This document shows, piece by piece, positions 1 to 11,204 of a stretch of DNA of 64,000 bases (position 1 is its first letter; every line of letters begins with the position of its first letter). The position numbers and the translations under genes were made by a program. The DNA comes from Russula earlei (lineage: Eukaryota; Basidiomycota; Agaricomycetes; Russulales; Russulaceae): NCBI GenBank assembly GCA_025769875.1, contig JAGFNK010000020.1:1-64000 (forward strand), in the 5' to 3' direction. The notes beneath the pieces were generated by a model. It saw nothing but the letters and a program-made list of their open reading frames with translations. It was not told the DNA's origin and made no database searches.

Positions 1-2333
1 AGAGTCCCTACGTATGTGAGACGAAGTTTGGGAGGCCCCACATTCGTGCTTGTGCCCTTCGCATTCATCTTCGTGATCCAAATCATCAGCGGGATGCTCC
101 ACTATTGTCGGACCCTACAACAACAGCCGAGTCAGACCTCCATTAGGAAGACCCAAGTGAAGAGAACGGTCCCTACATGATCATGGGTGTGACCATACTC
201 ATCCTCACTGTCCGAACCATGGGCGTGATCATGGCCGGGCACGTGGTCGTGATCATGGGGATGGTCATGGTGATGATTGTGTCCGTGATGAGTATCCCCA
301 TGTCCGTGGCTATGCGAATGCCCATGGTGCGCGTGACCACCCATCGCCAGCATGCCAAACAGATTGATGACCAACCCCAAGGTACTGACCAGAAGTAGTT
401 GATTAGTGTTCATCTCTGGTGGATCCAGACTTTGACAAATTAGTTCAGGTGCATTCTTTAAACAGCACCGCTCTGCTCACAGGCGCTGAATGGCTTCGAA
501 TATGATGAATATTGAGATCAGGATCAAAAAGATGCCGTTCGCGAAGCCTGAGAGTGTCTCGATTCTGCCATACCTAAAACATGGAAGCATCTCCCATCGG
601 ATCAATGCAGGGGACGTTGGTAAAGCAACTAACCCGTAAGTGAACCGCTCATTGGGTGGCCATGTTGCCATGATAGATGCTAGTAGACCCACCCCGATGG
701 CCATACAATCAAAGCCCATATGGATAGCTGTATTCATTTATAAGTCAAATTCCCTGCTCGGTCGTTTATTGAGACCAGGAACAAACGTACCATCTGATAT
801 CAGACCCAGGCTGTTCGTCCAGATGCCATACAGCATTTGTACCATCATGTAAGACAAGTTAAGCACAAGGAAGTAGAAGATCCTCCGCGATTCCGGGTTC
901 GCCATTATGGTCTTCAGATGGGAACGGGCGACTTGCGTCATCGGAACATGTGGAAGGCCATCAGAAACCTGGGACTTTTTCGGATATCCACCTGTACGGG
1001 TCCGGGTTTGAGATCATTCGCCGTAGCTGAATGCGACTGACCGTACGACAAGAGTATCCCCATTAAAATCTCCGTCGTGGTCGGTAAACGAGAAAACCAC
1101 GTATATCCAAACGTAATCGTCGCAAGCAATGCCGAGGTTGAAGACAACAAGTTATAATATGGCGTAGTAATGACAGGTGCTTCGAACGAGCTGCGCGAAT
1201 ATCGCGTAAAATATGCTGCCGGAGGGATGACCAAGAGAGAGAAAAGCGAAATGGCAGGAGACGGGGGTCCGCTCGTCTGAGGGAGCGTCACAATGAGGCC
1301 GGTACTAAGCGGACGAATGCCGTGTGATCTGCTCACAAAAAACTCCTTTGCCGCGTAGACGACCAGACCGAACGTCGCTGCGCCGACGGTGCAACACACC
1401 GACACATATTTGGCACCCACGTTGGAAACCAACACGGATCTGAAATGCTCCGACGCTCCCGTCGAGAGTATGTGCAGCAGAAGGGCCAGATAGCCCGGAA
1501 GTGTCTCCCGCACGTCATTTATGGAATAGCGGGTATCAGAAGGCGAAGGAAACAACGATGCCGAGGGCGACCGGAGCAAAACGCACGGTCTGGGAGTTTT
1601 GAAACGACGTCAGAAGAAAGTCGGGGGGGGGGGGGGGGGGCAGCGACACGGGGCTGCAACGTGATAGTGCTCACCAAAGTCGCACTGGATAGCGTCTGAG
1701 CCCACACAGACGAGAAATGAGTAAATAGAACGATGCTGCAAGTTCGCCCCACACACATACAAATAAGTCAGCGAAAATGACCACACGAGACAAGAAACCA
1801 GGAAGAAAGGGACAAACACACCGGGTCGTCGATAATTGCGACAACGCCACGAGGAGGCTGCCTTGTTGGAGAAAGTAGGCCAGCGAACCCATGGTCAATA
1901 CAGTCCACTGTTTTTTGTTTTTTGTTTTTTTGGTCGAGATCACGGATCATGGCCGCGAAATTTTGAGGAAAATTAAGCTGAAAAAGGGGGGGAGGTGCGA
2001 ACCTTTGCCGACGATGCAGCTGCCAACGCATTCAGCACGTCTCCCGAGGTCAAATCTCTCAAGACCAGACCGAGGGCGCCACACGCGAGGATGCGCATAA
2101 GGATCCAGAACGCCCCGACGTTCTGCGACAAAAGACATTCCCTGATCGTCCAAAGGGATGCGACAAGGAGGGCATTCGAAAACACGATATCGGTGGCAAC
2201 GCGTCCAGATATTCTGTGGATGTATTGCAATCCCTATTCACAGCGACGTATTGCTGGACACTCACGAGTTTGACAGAACGGTTCTCGGGTTGAGGATAAC
2301 TTTCTTACGCGTTCTTGTATCCGTTAAATCCAT
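1..2333 (-). CDS. MSC2: Msc2/ZnT5-type CDF zinc transporter (3' end cut by window edge)
   Basis: Multi-pass membrane protein of the cation diffusion facilitator family, expected to move Zn2+ into the ER or early secretory lumen. The start at 2333 (MDLTDTRTRKK) is followed by a GTGAGT intron and an exon reading ISGRVATDIVFSNALLV. The N-terminal half (about 2230-940) is a run of hydrophobic segments, as in Msc2 and ZnT5, which carry extra N-terminal helices. The CDF core starts near 880: the segment ending SLGLISD joins across an intron to AIHMGFDCMAIG, giving the Asp / HxxxD zinc-site pair. A helix GIFLILISIFIIFEAIQRL follows. The helix LLLVSTLGLVINLFGMLAM leads into a very His-rich loop (177-340), then a Cys/His/acidic stretch at the left edge. 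One intron holds an 18-base G run (1623-1640). TF1 lies 263 bp upstream in the same direction. Family assignment is firm; Msc2 rather than another ZnT5/7 relative is inferred from the N-terminal extension. Confidence 0.88.
1623..1640. repeat. 18-base G homopolymer in an intron
   Basis: Eighteen consecutive G on the + strand (C on the coding strand) inside an intron of the zinc transporter gene. It is a likely place for length variation or sequencing error. Confidence 0.9.
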
Positions 2334-2595
2334 GACAAAAAGTCATCGATTTTATAGAACAGCCAATAAGTCAAAGTGCCGGAGACTCCAGGGGCTTCAA
2401 GCCCGCACCCGCTAGCTGCTCTGCTCTGCACGTGCCGACGTTGCTTATGTCACCCACGAATTGAAACATCGCTCACGTTACGATCATATTTATCTGATGA
2501 TGGGCTACAACACAAGTGCGAACAAATCGATCTAAATTTTGACATATTTCGAGTCCGGAAAAAACACGACAAGGGTCGGATGTCGATACCTACTT

Positions 2596-5500
2596 TCATA
2601 CGTGATTGAACTGAGCGACAAGATCATTCCATGCCATATTGGGGTCCGTTCCTGGGCTGTAGTCTGAGGTGACTGGCATTGCTTGCGAAGGGTGGTGGTT
2701 ATGCAGGGAAGTTGCGTGGCCAGCAGACAGATACTGCTCTGCGCGTAAGGAAGTTGCATAGTCAAAGCACATCGAACCAGGCGATGACGGCATGTAGGCA
2801 GCCGAAGCTCCCGCGTGCATGCCATTATACGAATATTCTGAGGCTTGTTGGTGTTGCCAATACTGAGTATAGTTGAAGCCCCGCGAAGGACCAGAATGGG
2901 CTTGGTGTTCCATATGTAGGTGATTATTCGGCTGAGGGGTTTGCGGTTGGTTATGGTTATGTGTATGGTGGGGCTGAGTTATAGACTGGGGTGGTTGGTA
3001 GGGTTGAGGGGGTTGATGAGGATGGGAATGATATTCAGGTCGTTGCCATGCAATAGGTTGGCTGGGCTGTCCAGGTGGCGGTGGCGGCGCAGCAGGTGGT
3101 AACGCGTTAACCTGAGGCGGGGTGGAAAGATGTGAAGCGTAGGATAGGGCGGGGAGAATATTTGAAATGGCTGGAGAGCTGCGCGGGCTTGCAGAGGCAG
3201 TCGTTGGGGATGACGCCGACGAAGATGGAGGTTTCCGTGGAACGAGGCGGGTTTTGCCACCCAGAGTAGCCAGTTCTTCGTCTTCTCGCTTCACATCGCC
3301 CTCATAGTCCGGTGTCATTCTTGGTGACTGAGGGTCCTTCCTCAGCTGAAGCTCCGCCATGGTTGTGGCCGCGCGCTCTCTTTGTTTTCGCAGCACGGGC
3401 TGGAGTGGTCAACGTTAGTCCGGGTATGTCCATCGCTGTCTCGAGACCTACTAGAACTTTGATGGCTCTAGAATTCTGCGACACGTCCTCGAAGAGCCGT
3501 AGTGCAGAATCTAGATGCGACAGGGCAGAACGAGCCAACGCCATCTTGGGACACTTGATCGGTATGGAACCCAACACAATCTAGATGCCGTTCAAAAACC
3601 AATAACAAACCGCTTTAGAAAATTTCTCACCGCGCAGGAGAACACATGAGTAAAAAGGAACCACATTCGCTCAGTCAAGAGGGGTTGCTGGGAAAATAAG
3701 CTCCTGACCAATCCGACGAAGGAACATGCACCGTTGTACACCGCCAAGACAGAAGGCGCGTACTTGCTGCCAAGGGGATCATCAGGGCTATCTTCGATGG
3801 CGCGTGCAAAAAAACCGCGATGCATGTAAAACAGGGCTGTCGAATGTAAGCGTGCGTCTTGCTTTGAGCCAAGCACCGACTCACTCATCTCCCTGATCGC
3901 AAACCCGATGTACCGCTGAAGGGTGAGAAAAACAGGAACCGACTCGACATCCATCATGGGCCCGCCGAAACCGGGAACCTGGAGAGAAGGCGGAGTGTAG
4001 AAATCTCGCACTTTTCGGTCTAGCTGCTGCAAAACCTTGTAATTCGGAGTTCGTGCGCCGAACACTTGGTCATGAACTACGCTCATACACTGGGAAGAAA
4101 ATCGGTACTTCCATAGTTGGACTCAAGCAACACAAACGTCAGCACGTGAGAGGCGCATAGAAATAAGGCCAATCTCACAGCCCATTTCTTCTTCACCACT
4201 CTCATCTCTGGTAGAGTCTTGCGGCATTTGAGTATCGATATGGAGCACAGAGAACGAAGGAGGACGTCCATATGTCAGACTCTATCATATAGGTGGGATG
4301 AGAAGGAGCAGGGCAATGCTTCAAGCGTTCCGGAGCTCCATACCTGCCATGAATCATAGGTATATATCTCCCAAAAAAGTGCCCGTCGTCGGTAATGTCT
4401 CATCCGGGTCTAAGCGCCACCTACCGCTGTCTCGGTCTGTGAGATGCAATCAGCCGACGGTGTGGTGTGAGAAAGTCATATACGCACGAAGACCGCACTA
4501 AGCCAGAGACAGTCAGCCAAGTACGGGTCATGCGATGAGGGCGGGTGCTTACGCTGTGCGCCAACTTGACAACCAGACCCATAAGCGCCCACCGAGGGCC
4601 ATCGATATCGGAGAGGAACATATAATGGGACATGAGGAGCTGTGAATGTCATTAGCTCCTTTCAACTGAGATGAAACGAGTCCACATGCCAGTGCCTGGA
4701 TAGCGGGGATCGATTGCTCCTCAAATATCGAGTCTACCGACAAAGCAGCACGTCCGAGTTGATAATAATGGTTTGCATCATAGGAGTGAGGAGGTGCATC
4801 TAGGTCAAGTAAAGCACCAATGGCAAGCATCATGTACACTACGGCAATCCGATGCGAGTGGATACGATCATGATCGGCGCCAGCCTCGGGGTCAAAGACG
4901 CGGTTATATACGGAGGTGTAGAAGTCGCTCTGTTCGATTGGGGTGTACCTGCATTATGGTCAGGCGGTGTGTCCGAGAGTTACCGACGTTCTTACATCCA
5001 AGAACCAAGGCGCCAATATATATCCAATTGTCTGCGCACCGTATTTGAGTCTGGCAAGTTACTCAAAAGCACCGCGCGAATATCTTCGACATTTCCCGCT
5101 ACATTTGAAGCAAACGGAAAGGCATAGCTCCTCCAATGCAGAGTATTGGGTATTGGCAACTCGACCGAGGCGGGCGAGGTGATATCATCGTCCTCCTCGC
5201 TGCCAGCTTCGTTCTAGAAACAACTTGTCAAGCCGACACGGCCGTCCGAGGAAGACGGTGTCTGACCTGTAGTAGATACTTCACGGTGGCAAAAACTTGA
5301 ATGACGGAGCGCAATCTGAGTTGCGAAAGGGACCTACATATGAATTGGCTGTCTGGCCATAAAAGTTCGTGCGACCGGTATCTGAGATCGAGCTAGGATC
5401 GAGAGTGTGAGTGAGCATGAATAGGGTTGTTTTCCACACTCACAGAGATCCCACAGCATCAATAGATTCCGCGGACTCGGCTTCGGGAGGAGATGGCATC

Positions 5501-6106
5501 TCGTTCCGGGATTCACGCTCCAAGGGACGTTTGATTTGCAATAACTCGTCGGACAAAAGGGGATGCCTTTCGCCGCTGTACATGGCATACGTCTCTGCGA
5601 GAGCGTCCTCGAGCTGTCGGACGCGGCTGGACAGCACGCCGATCTTGTCGTGAAGCACTTCGGTGTTCGCGAGGATGAAGCTGCGGTGGCTGGTTGTCGG
5701 TGGAAAATTTTCCACGAAGAAGAGGAAAGGATTGATGCGCACCGGTTTCCTTTGCCCGTGGTCAGGGATCCTGAGGTCGCCTGTGAGTTTGTGACGGGAG
5801 GCTGAGATACGATGCTAACCTTTTGGACAGATAGCGGCGCAACCTTTCTTGACGCAGCTAGCGCAAGGAAAGATACGACTACATCTGCGAGGAACGAGCT
5901 CAAATTGCGGTAGAGGTGAATCGAAAGAGATCCGAACCTCAACTTGAGCCTTGAGTGGAAGATACGATCAGCGTGTCGGCGGCGTGGGGCAAGGAATGAA
6001 GATACCTCCTGCACTCGGCGCAAGAGAGGGCTGCGTTGCGACGACGTTGTTTAGAGGATGGCGAGTTTGGGATAGGATCTGGCGGGGGTATGAAGGGGGA
6101 AGCCAT
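2596..6106 (-). CDS. Zn2Cys6 fungal-specific transcription factor TF1
   Basis: Nuclear DNA-binding regulator. The start at 6106 gives MASPFIPPPDPIPNS and a basic stretch. The Zn2Cys6 cluster is split by an intron: LSCAECRR joins LKLRCDRIFPCASC and then VKKGCAAICPKG. Next comes a probable dimerising coiled coil, LANTEVLHDKIGVLSSRVRQ (about 5690-5630), ending in PLLSDELLQIKRPLERE. The middle region (about 4840-3600) has the helical fungal-trans type, with VHDQVFGARTPNYKVLQQLD and FYMHRGFFARAIEDSPDDPL. The tail is rich in Pro, Gln, Asn and Ser and ends MAWNDLVAQFNHV. The whole protein aligns by eye with TF2 at 18215-21554, including cluster, coiled coil, core and the C-terminal W-x-D-x-hydrophobic-A-Q-F motif, so the two are paralogues. 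Targets are unknown. Confidence 0.9.
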
Positions 6107-6348
6107 GGGTGATGAGGAATAAGAAGAGGCGGATGTATGCACCTCTCGATCCAGTTCCCGAAACAAGGCACGTACGTTTTTACCATCGCTGAGCTCTTCT
6201 CATCAGCGCCACCCCAGCTCATCTGTAGCCGTACATACAAACACCCAATTTCAATATACTCCATTTCATAAATAAATGCCACGGAGAGCGATGATACTAC
6301 CCAGTTCCACTCCACACTCATCTGATGTCATAAAACTATCTCGTCGCA

Positions 6349-8004
6349 TCATACCACTAAAAGTCCTGCTCCACCATTTTTCTCTTCCGTAACAGTTCGC
6401 AGCGCGAGCTGCTCGGTGGAAGTAGACGGGGTTCCACTAAGAACCCTGGTGACCGGCACTTGAGATATCTCCATTCGAGGGCTCACAGGCTCCGCCGACT
6501 CCGCGGTCGAGGACGTGTCTGAGCCATTGTACGTCGCATCTTGGACGATCGGAATTGGGACACCACGTGTTCCTGCAGGGGTGCTTGATGAGAAACTACC
6601 CCTTACTCCCGAACAAGCCGCCTAATTTCCGTGACAACGGCTCACCCGTAGGTGATGGAGAGGTATTTGCGGATGCACCGCGGCTCGACATCAACGGCGA
6701 GCTCGTCTCTCCCGCACGAAACAAGCCACTGAAGCCCCATCGGGAGCCTCCACCCCCACCAGCATTCTTCCTGTCCGCGTCATCGCTACGAACAACGGGG
6801 CTCCCGATATCATGGCGCAAGGGGGGTAAACCCACGTTGTTCTCTGCAATGAAGTCGCGGAGGGTCTTAACACACGTCTCTGATGCCTCGCGTGCTTCAT
6901 TTGTCTCCGTCAACTCGTGTCGTACCTCTTCAAGCGCCGCCTTGAGCGTCTGGATCTCCCGCTGCAGATTTTCCCTTTCCACCGCGTTGAGGCCAGGGAG
7001 AGGTTCCGAGTCTGGGGCCGAAGAACGGACGAATAATCCCGAGAAGCGACGAGTGCTCGTGGGCGGATAGTTGCATTGGGGTGACGTATCCGGGAGCGTG
7101 ACGATCTGGGGATTGGGCGACACGTCTGCAGTTTGGCCGTTCGTGACCTCAGACCAGCTCACGTTCGAATCAGACAGAGAGGATATCCGTCTATGATTCG
7201 CCATGCGTCCAGCCGATGATCCGGTGAGGGGGGTGAATGACAGTCGCTTCGCGGACGGCGGTCCTCCGAAAGAGTATGAACTGGCCCGCGACAAGTCGAC
7301 AGACGCATCCGCACCCCGGCTCACGCGGCGACTTTCCGTTTGCAGTCGCATGAGACCGCGGCTGGATCGCCCATGACCCGGATGAGAACGTGGCGGGATC
7401 GAACGAAAGATGTAAATACGGACCGGCTTTCCTCGACCTTGCTTCTCAGAAGCACGATGGACTCTTCATCGTCGCGTGTCTTCTGACGCAGCACAGCCAA
7501 TTCGGAGTTCGTCTCTACCTGCGCTTCCTTCAGCTGGTGAACTTCCGAGGCGAGTTCTGCTTCTCGCCTCCGCGCGACCTCCAAGGCGGCTGACAGCTCA
7601 TGGCGTTCTTTAGAGAGCTCCGAATTATTGAAGCGCAGAGAGGTAACGAGAGATGCGAGTACATGAGTGTCAAGTGATTGCGGACGTCCCTCGTGTCTAG
7701 CAGGAGACGTTGGAAGTGATTCAGCCTCGAGCTGGTGTTCGAGCTCGAGCGTAAGGTCGAAAGAATGGGGTCGCGTGGGGTCGTGATCGCGCGATTCGTG
7801 AACGACGGTACATCCTTCGTGAGTTGACATCGTCGACGCTCTTGGCGGGATGATAGATAGAAGAAAAGAGAACAGGGAAGAGAACGGCAGTCGAGGAGAG
7901 TTGCGCCTCACGTGGCCAGACGAGACACTGCCACGCGACGATCGAACATTCATAGCCCTGAGTTGTTGCCAACATTCTACATCCACACTGGACGACCCCG
8001 ACAT
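6349..8004 (-). CDS. Coiled-coil Ser-rich protein of unknown function (apparent frame break at 6599-6602)
   Basis: No function recognised. The start at 8004 (MSGSSSVDVECWQQ, with A at -3) is preferred; M at 7830 (MSTHEGCTVVHESRD) is an alternative. Heptad-rich helices appear at about 7660-7440 (LSKERHELSAALEVARRREA) and again at about 7000-6850 (NLQREIQTLKAALEEVRHEL), separated by Ser-rich linkers. A roughly 62-nt intron near 7440-7380 joins KVEESR to RGLMRLQTESRRVSRGAD. After GGLFGSKG the frame meets TAG at 6596-6598. The +1 frame, however, stays open with ordinary protein composition (SSSTPAGTRGVPIPIVQD, later VSPRMEISQVPVTRVLSGTP) to a TGA at 6349. The break is explained by one surplus base in the CCCC run 6599-6602 or by a 34-nt intron (6573-6606). 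The upstream gene ends only 94 bp before this start, so the 5' leader must be short. Confidence 0.7.
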
Positions 8005-8098
8005 TTTCGACGACAAACAACTATAAGAAATATACGCATCACAACATATAGCTTCGAGCCCTTTCTTTTTTCTCCCCCTCTCTATCATCAACTCACCC

Positions 8099-11000
8099 TC
8101 ACAAATGAGTTACCGAATCGACACAAATAACTCCTTCACGCTCGCTCCACGGGTATCCCCACCGATGCAACCACTCACGCACACCCGTAGCCAAGCGCTC
8201 TCGTGATGCAGCCCGAGCAGGGTCGTGCGTCCCTGTATGTTTTTCGTCCCCAATAACAACATAGGCTGGTCATGATTTCAGTCGTCATGGGTTACTTCGC
8301 AGCTTCAACAAAAAAACTCACTTAACCCATAGAAATGTTCGCGTTCCACCTGAGGTAACCATCAACAGGGAATCAGGTTTCTATTAGATCACACGTACTG
8401 CGAGGAGGAACTCTTCTAGAATCTCTGTAGCCTCAGCGGCATGTATGCCATGAAGATCCAGCGCGCACTCTACAAGTTCCTCTGGCCGTTGTTCCCCAGA
8501 GACGTCTTGCCGGACAGTTCCCAGTATGATGCCTAGCCCGTTGCCGCACGCGCGACCGCGAACACCGCGGTCACCTGGATCATCGGACCGCGTACTTTCA
8601 CGAGACTTGACTACTTGCTCAATAAGCTTAGCCCGCTCGCGTACGACACTTCCTGCTGACAGGGTTAACTCGGCCGACATTTTTGCGTTGAGGTCGTGGC
8701 CTTCGCGGCTAAAACGCTTTGCAGCAGATCCATCACCGCGTCGCCATGCATCAGCCGCGCGCGATAAGCATGCGTTACGTGCGGCACCCAATTGCAGTGC
8801 GCGAGAACGATACGCCACATACAAACTATTTGCCGCGTCGCTTACCGGTAGTGGGGGTAGCAATGTTGGGGGCCGCAACTTGAGCCGAGGAGATGGCTTC
8901 GGTGCGACAATGGCGCTGCGGTTGTGAAGAGAGTCCGCGGCACTGCCCATGGCTTCTCTCCGCGCAGCCAGTGAGATAGGATCTCTAGGTATTACCGGGG
9001 ACGGAGGCTGCGCATTCTTGCTCACAGAGGGGCCAAACTTTCCTCTGCCCGTGTCGTAGGGTGCGGGCGCACGTTGATTCCGTCCATGATAGCCCCCACG
9101 ACGTCCCTTTGAGTCAATGGAAGGATAATCAAGAGCCGGAAATTCGTCCAATGTTGGAGCACCGGGAGCGGAACCCTCGCTAAGATCTGCGCGGCCCATC
9201 GCGGCAGTGATGCCAGCCACATCAACGTCTGCTGGGATGTGATGCAGGAACTCGCAGACATCCCCTTTCGCGCATGTTCCTCGCAGCCAAAACCGACAAA
9301 GGGCCCGCTCAATCTCATGGCTAAACTAACGCGATCAATATGGCAACGGCGAGGTTGAAGGAGCTCACCTGAAACGACAATCAGCTCGCAAACATTCCCC
9401 TGCCAGGAAGTAACGGCACACTCGGGTTCCAGTTTGAACTGGCCGCCCGTTGAGGAACTTGGCCGGGCCCTTTGTCCCTGCACTGGGAGCCCCAAATCCA
9501 GATCTTCCACCGCGTACATACCCCACGGCCCCAGGGCCGTCACGAGATACCAATGAAATTCGACTCCCTAGATTTTGCGACCTCGGATGTTGAGATCCGT
9601 GTCCGTGCTGCGGTGTCGCGCGCTCCACTAGCCAAGCCATGGAGCGCTCAAAGTCATAGCCGTTGGCCGCAAGGGCCTCCTCCAGTTCCGAAGGGGCAAG
9701 AGAAGCTCCAAAGACGGAAGCGAGCACGTCAAAGGGGGTCATGCCCTCGGTAAGCATATCCGCCCCTTCTGGCTCTCTGTTCAGATAGCTATCCTGGGAA
9801 AACTGGGAACCGCTAGGTGGTGAAACAGGATCTGTCACTCCCAACTGATGATAACCGTCGGACAAGGAGGAATTCGATGCGGGTGAGTTCATCCATTGGG
9901 TGTCGAAGTCAGGAAGGGACGGGGGATGAAAGGACCTGGGAAACGCTTTTTGGGAGAACGGATCGAACGGATCGTTCTCCTCGTCCTCTTCGTCCGGATG
10001 AATGGACACGCGTAACGCCGAATTGGGGGTTCCAGAACGCGATAGAAGACTCTTATCGGGAATTAGAGGTGCAGCGATAGCGAGATTGGACGTCGCTTTC
10101 GAGCTGCCGTGGGCCCAAAGGTCAGGGGATGGGGTGTCAGCACGGAGTCCTGTTAACGTGCTAGGATTTGACGAGGCGGCGGAGAGCGGGCGTGGGTGTG
10201 GACGAAAATCGGATGCCTTGGCGCTTAACGCGCGATGGGAACCAATGGGAGACGATGGCAAGCTGTTTGCAAACTGCGTAGAGGAACGAGGCATTGCATG
10301 AGGCAAGGTGGGCGAAGCGGCAAGGGAGTCACTGTTGGCTGTCATATACGAGCCAGGGCTATGCCCAGTGGCAAGAGGAGAGGCCAGGGGGGTGTGTGGT
10401 CTGCGGAAAACATATGCGAGCGGCGAGCTTGGGGCGGAGTTGGGGGTGTCAGGGCGGTTAGGTACAAGACGAGCGGAATGAGAAGAAGCGCGAGACGATG
10501 GACGCGAGACAGGGCGGCGGGAGGCAGTCAAGAAAATGAAGGGAACACCGGCGACGTCGTCCCTGTGTTTATGCATCAGATCCAATACGTGCTGCTCGAG
10601 CTGAGAAAATAGTGAGGATCTTGAAAAAAAAAAAAAAAACAGAAAACAAATCAATCTGAACTCACCATATCGTTATGGATGCCCGCAAAGCTGGTTTTCA
10701 AAAGCGCCTTGAGCTCGTCTTCGTTCTCATGGTCGAGGAGGCTCGCCACTTGGACGACCAAGCTGGAGCTCACGCGCGAATCCTCGGGGTCCGCGTCATT
10801 GTCGCCGCTGTCGGCAGGCTTATAAAGCCGCGCTATGGAAGAAAGCTGCGCTCTGGTATGCGGGGAAACGCGTAGCCGCGGGCGTGGGCGCGGATTGGAG
10901 CGCAGAGGCGGCGGGATCTGGGGCGTTGACAGGTTGTGGTGCCGCTCGAGGAACGGCGAGGAGTGATGACAACATTTATGATGTCGCAATAGCTAAAATC

Positions 11001-11204
11001 GAGAGGGCGGCCCTCGTTGAGAACCGCGTGGAGCATGTAACGAGCAGCGCTTTCGACGACCGTACTTTCTGGCAGAGGGGAAAGCGGACTCAATCGACCG
11101 TTGGTTTCTCATTACATAATTGACTTGTTGATTTGCTTCCGACCGCATACCGCATGGTGATGTGGGTGGGGCATCTTGCTTTGATTCACTTCACTCACAG
11201 ACAT
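8099..11204 (-). CDS. CUE - two CCCH fingers - DUF1771 - Smr protein, Cue2/N4BP2-like putative no-go-decay nuclease
   Basis: Domain order: an N-terminal helical region (about 11050-10660, HAVLNEGRPLDFSYCDI and LVVQVASLLDHENEDELKAL); a long Ser/Pro-rich linker; a CUE-like domain (MTPFDVLASVFGASLAPSEL, about 9740-9600); two CCCH fingers (CRYFLAGECLRADCRFSH and CRFWLRGTCAKGDVCEFLH) split by an intron; a DUF1771 helix (YVAYRSRALQLGAARNACLS, about 8830-8660); and a C-terminal Smr domain with the DLHG motif (LDLHGIHAAEATEILEEFLL). The Smr domain is completed by two small exons, 8322-8349 and 8099-8265 (IGDEKHTGTHDPARAASRER, then VREWLHRWGYPW). Yeast Cue2 and worm NONU-1 combine CUE and Smr domains and cleave mRNA at collided ribosomes; the CCCH pair suggests added RNA binding. 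First exon is tentative: ATG at 11204 plus a GTGAAG intron gives MSVKSTVVESAARYMLHAVL. Confidence 0.85.
10624..10641. repeat. Poly-A tract in an intron
   Basis: About sixteen consecutive A on the + strand, read as poly-T in the minus-strand intron between IHNDM and the exon reading LFSQLEQHVLDLMHKHRDD. It is consistent with a polypyrimidine tract. Confidence 0.6.

Noticed and set aside
177..398. Plus-strand frame rich in Met and Val opposite the His-rich loop
   Set aside because: It is the antisense shadow of His/Asp codon repeats in the zinc transporter exon.
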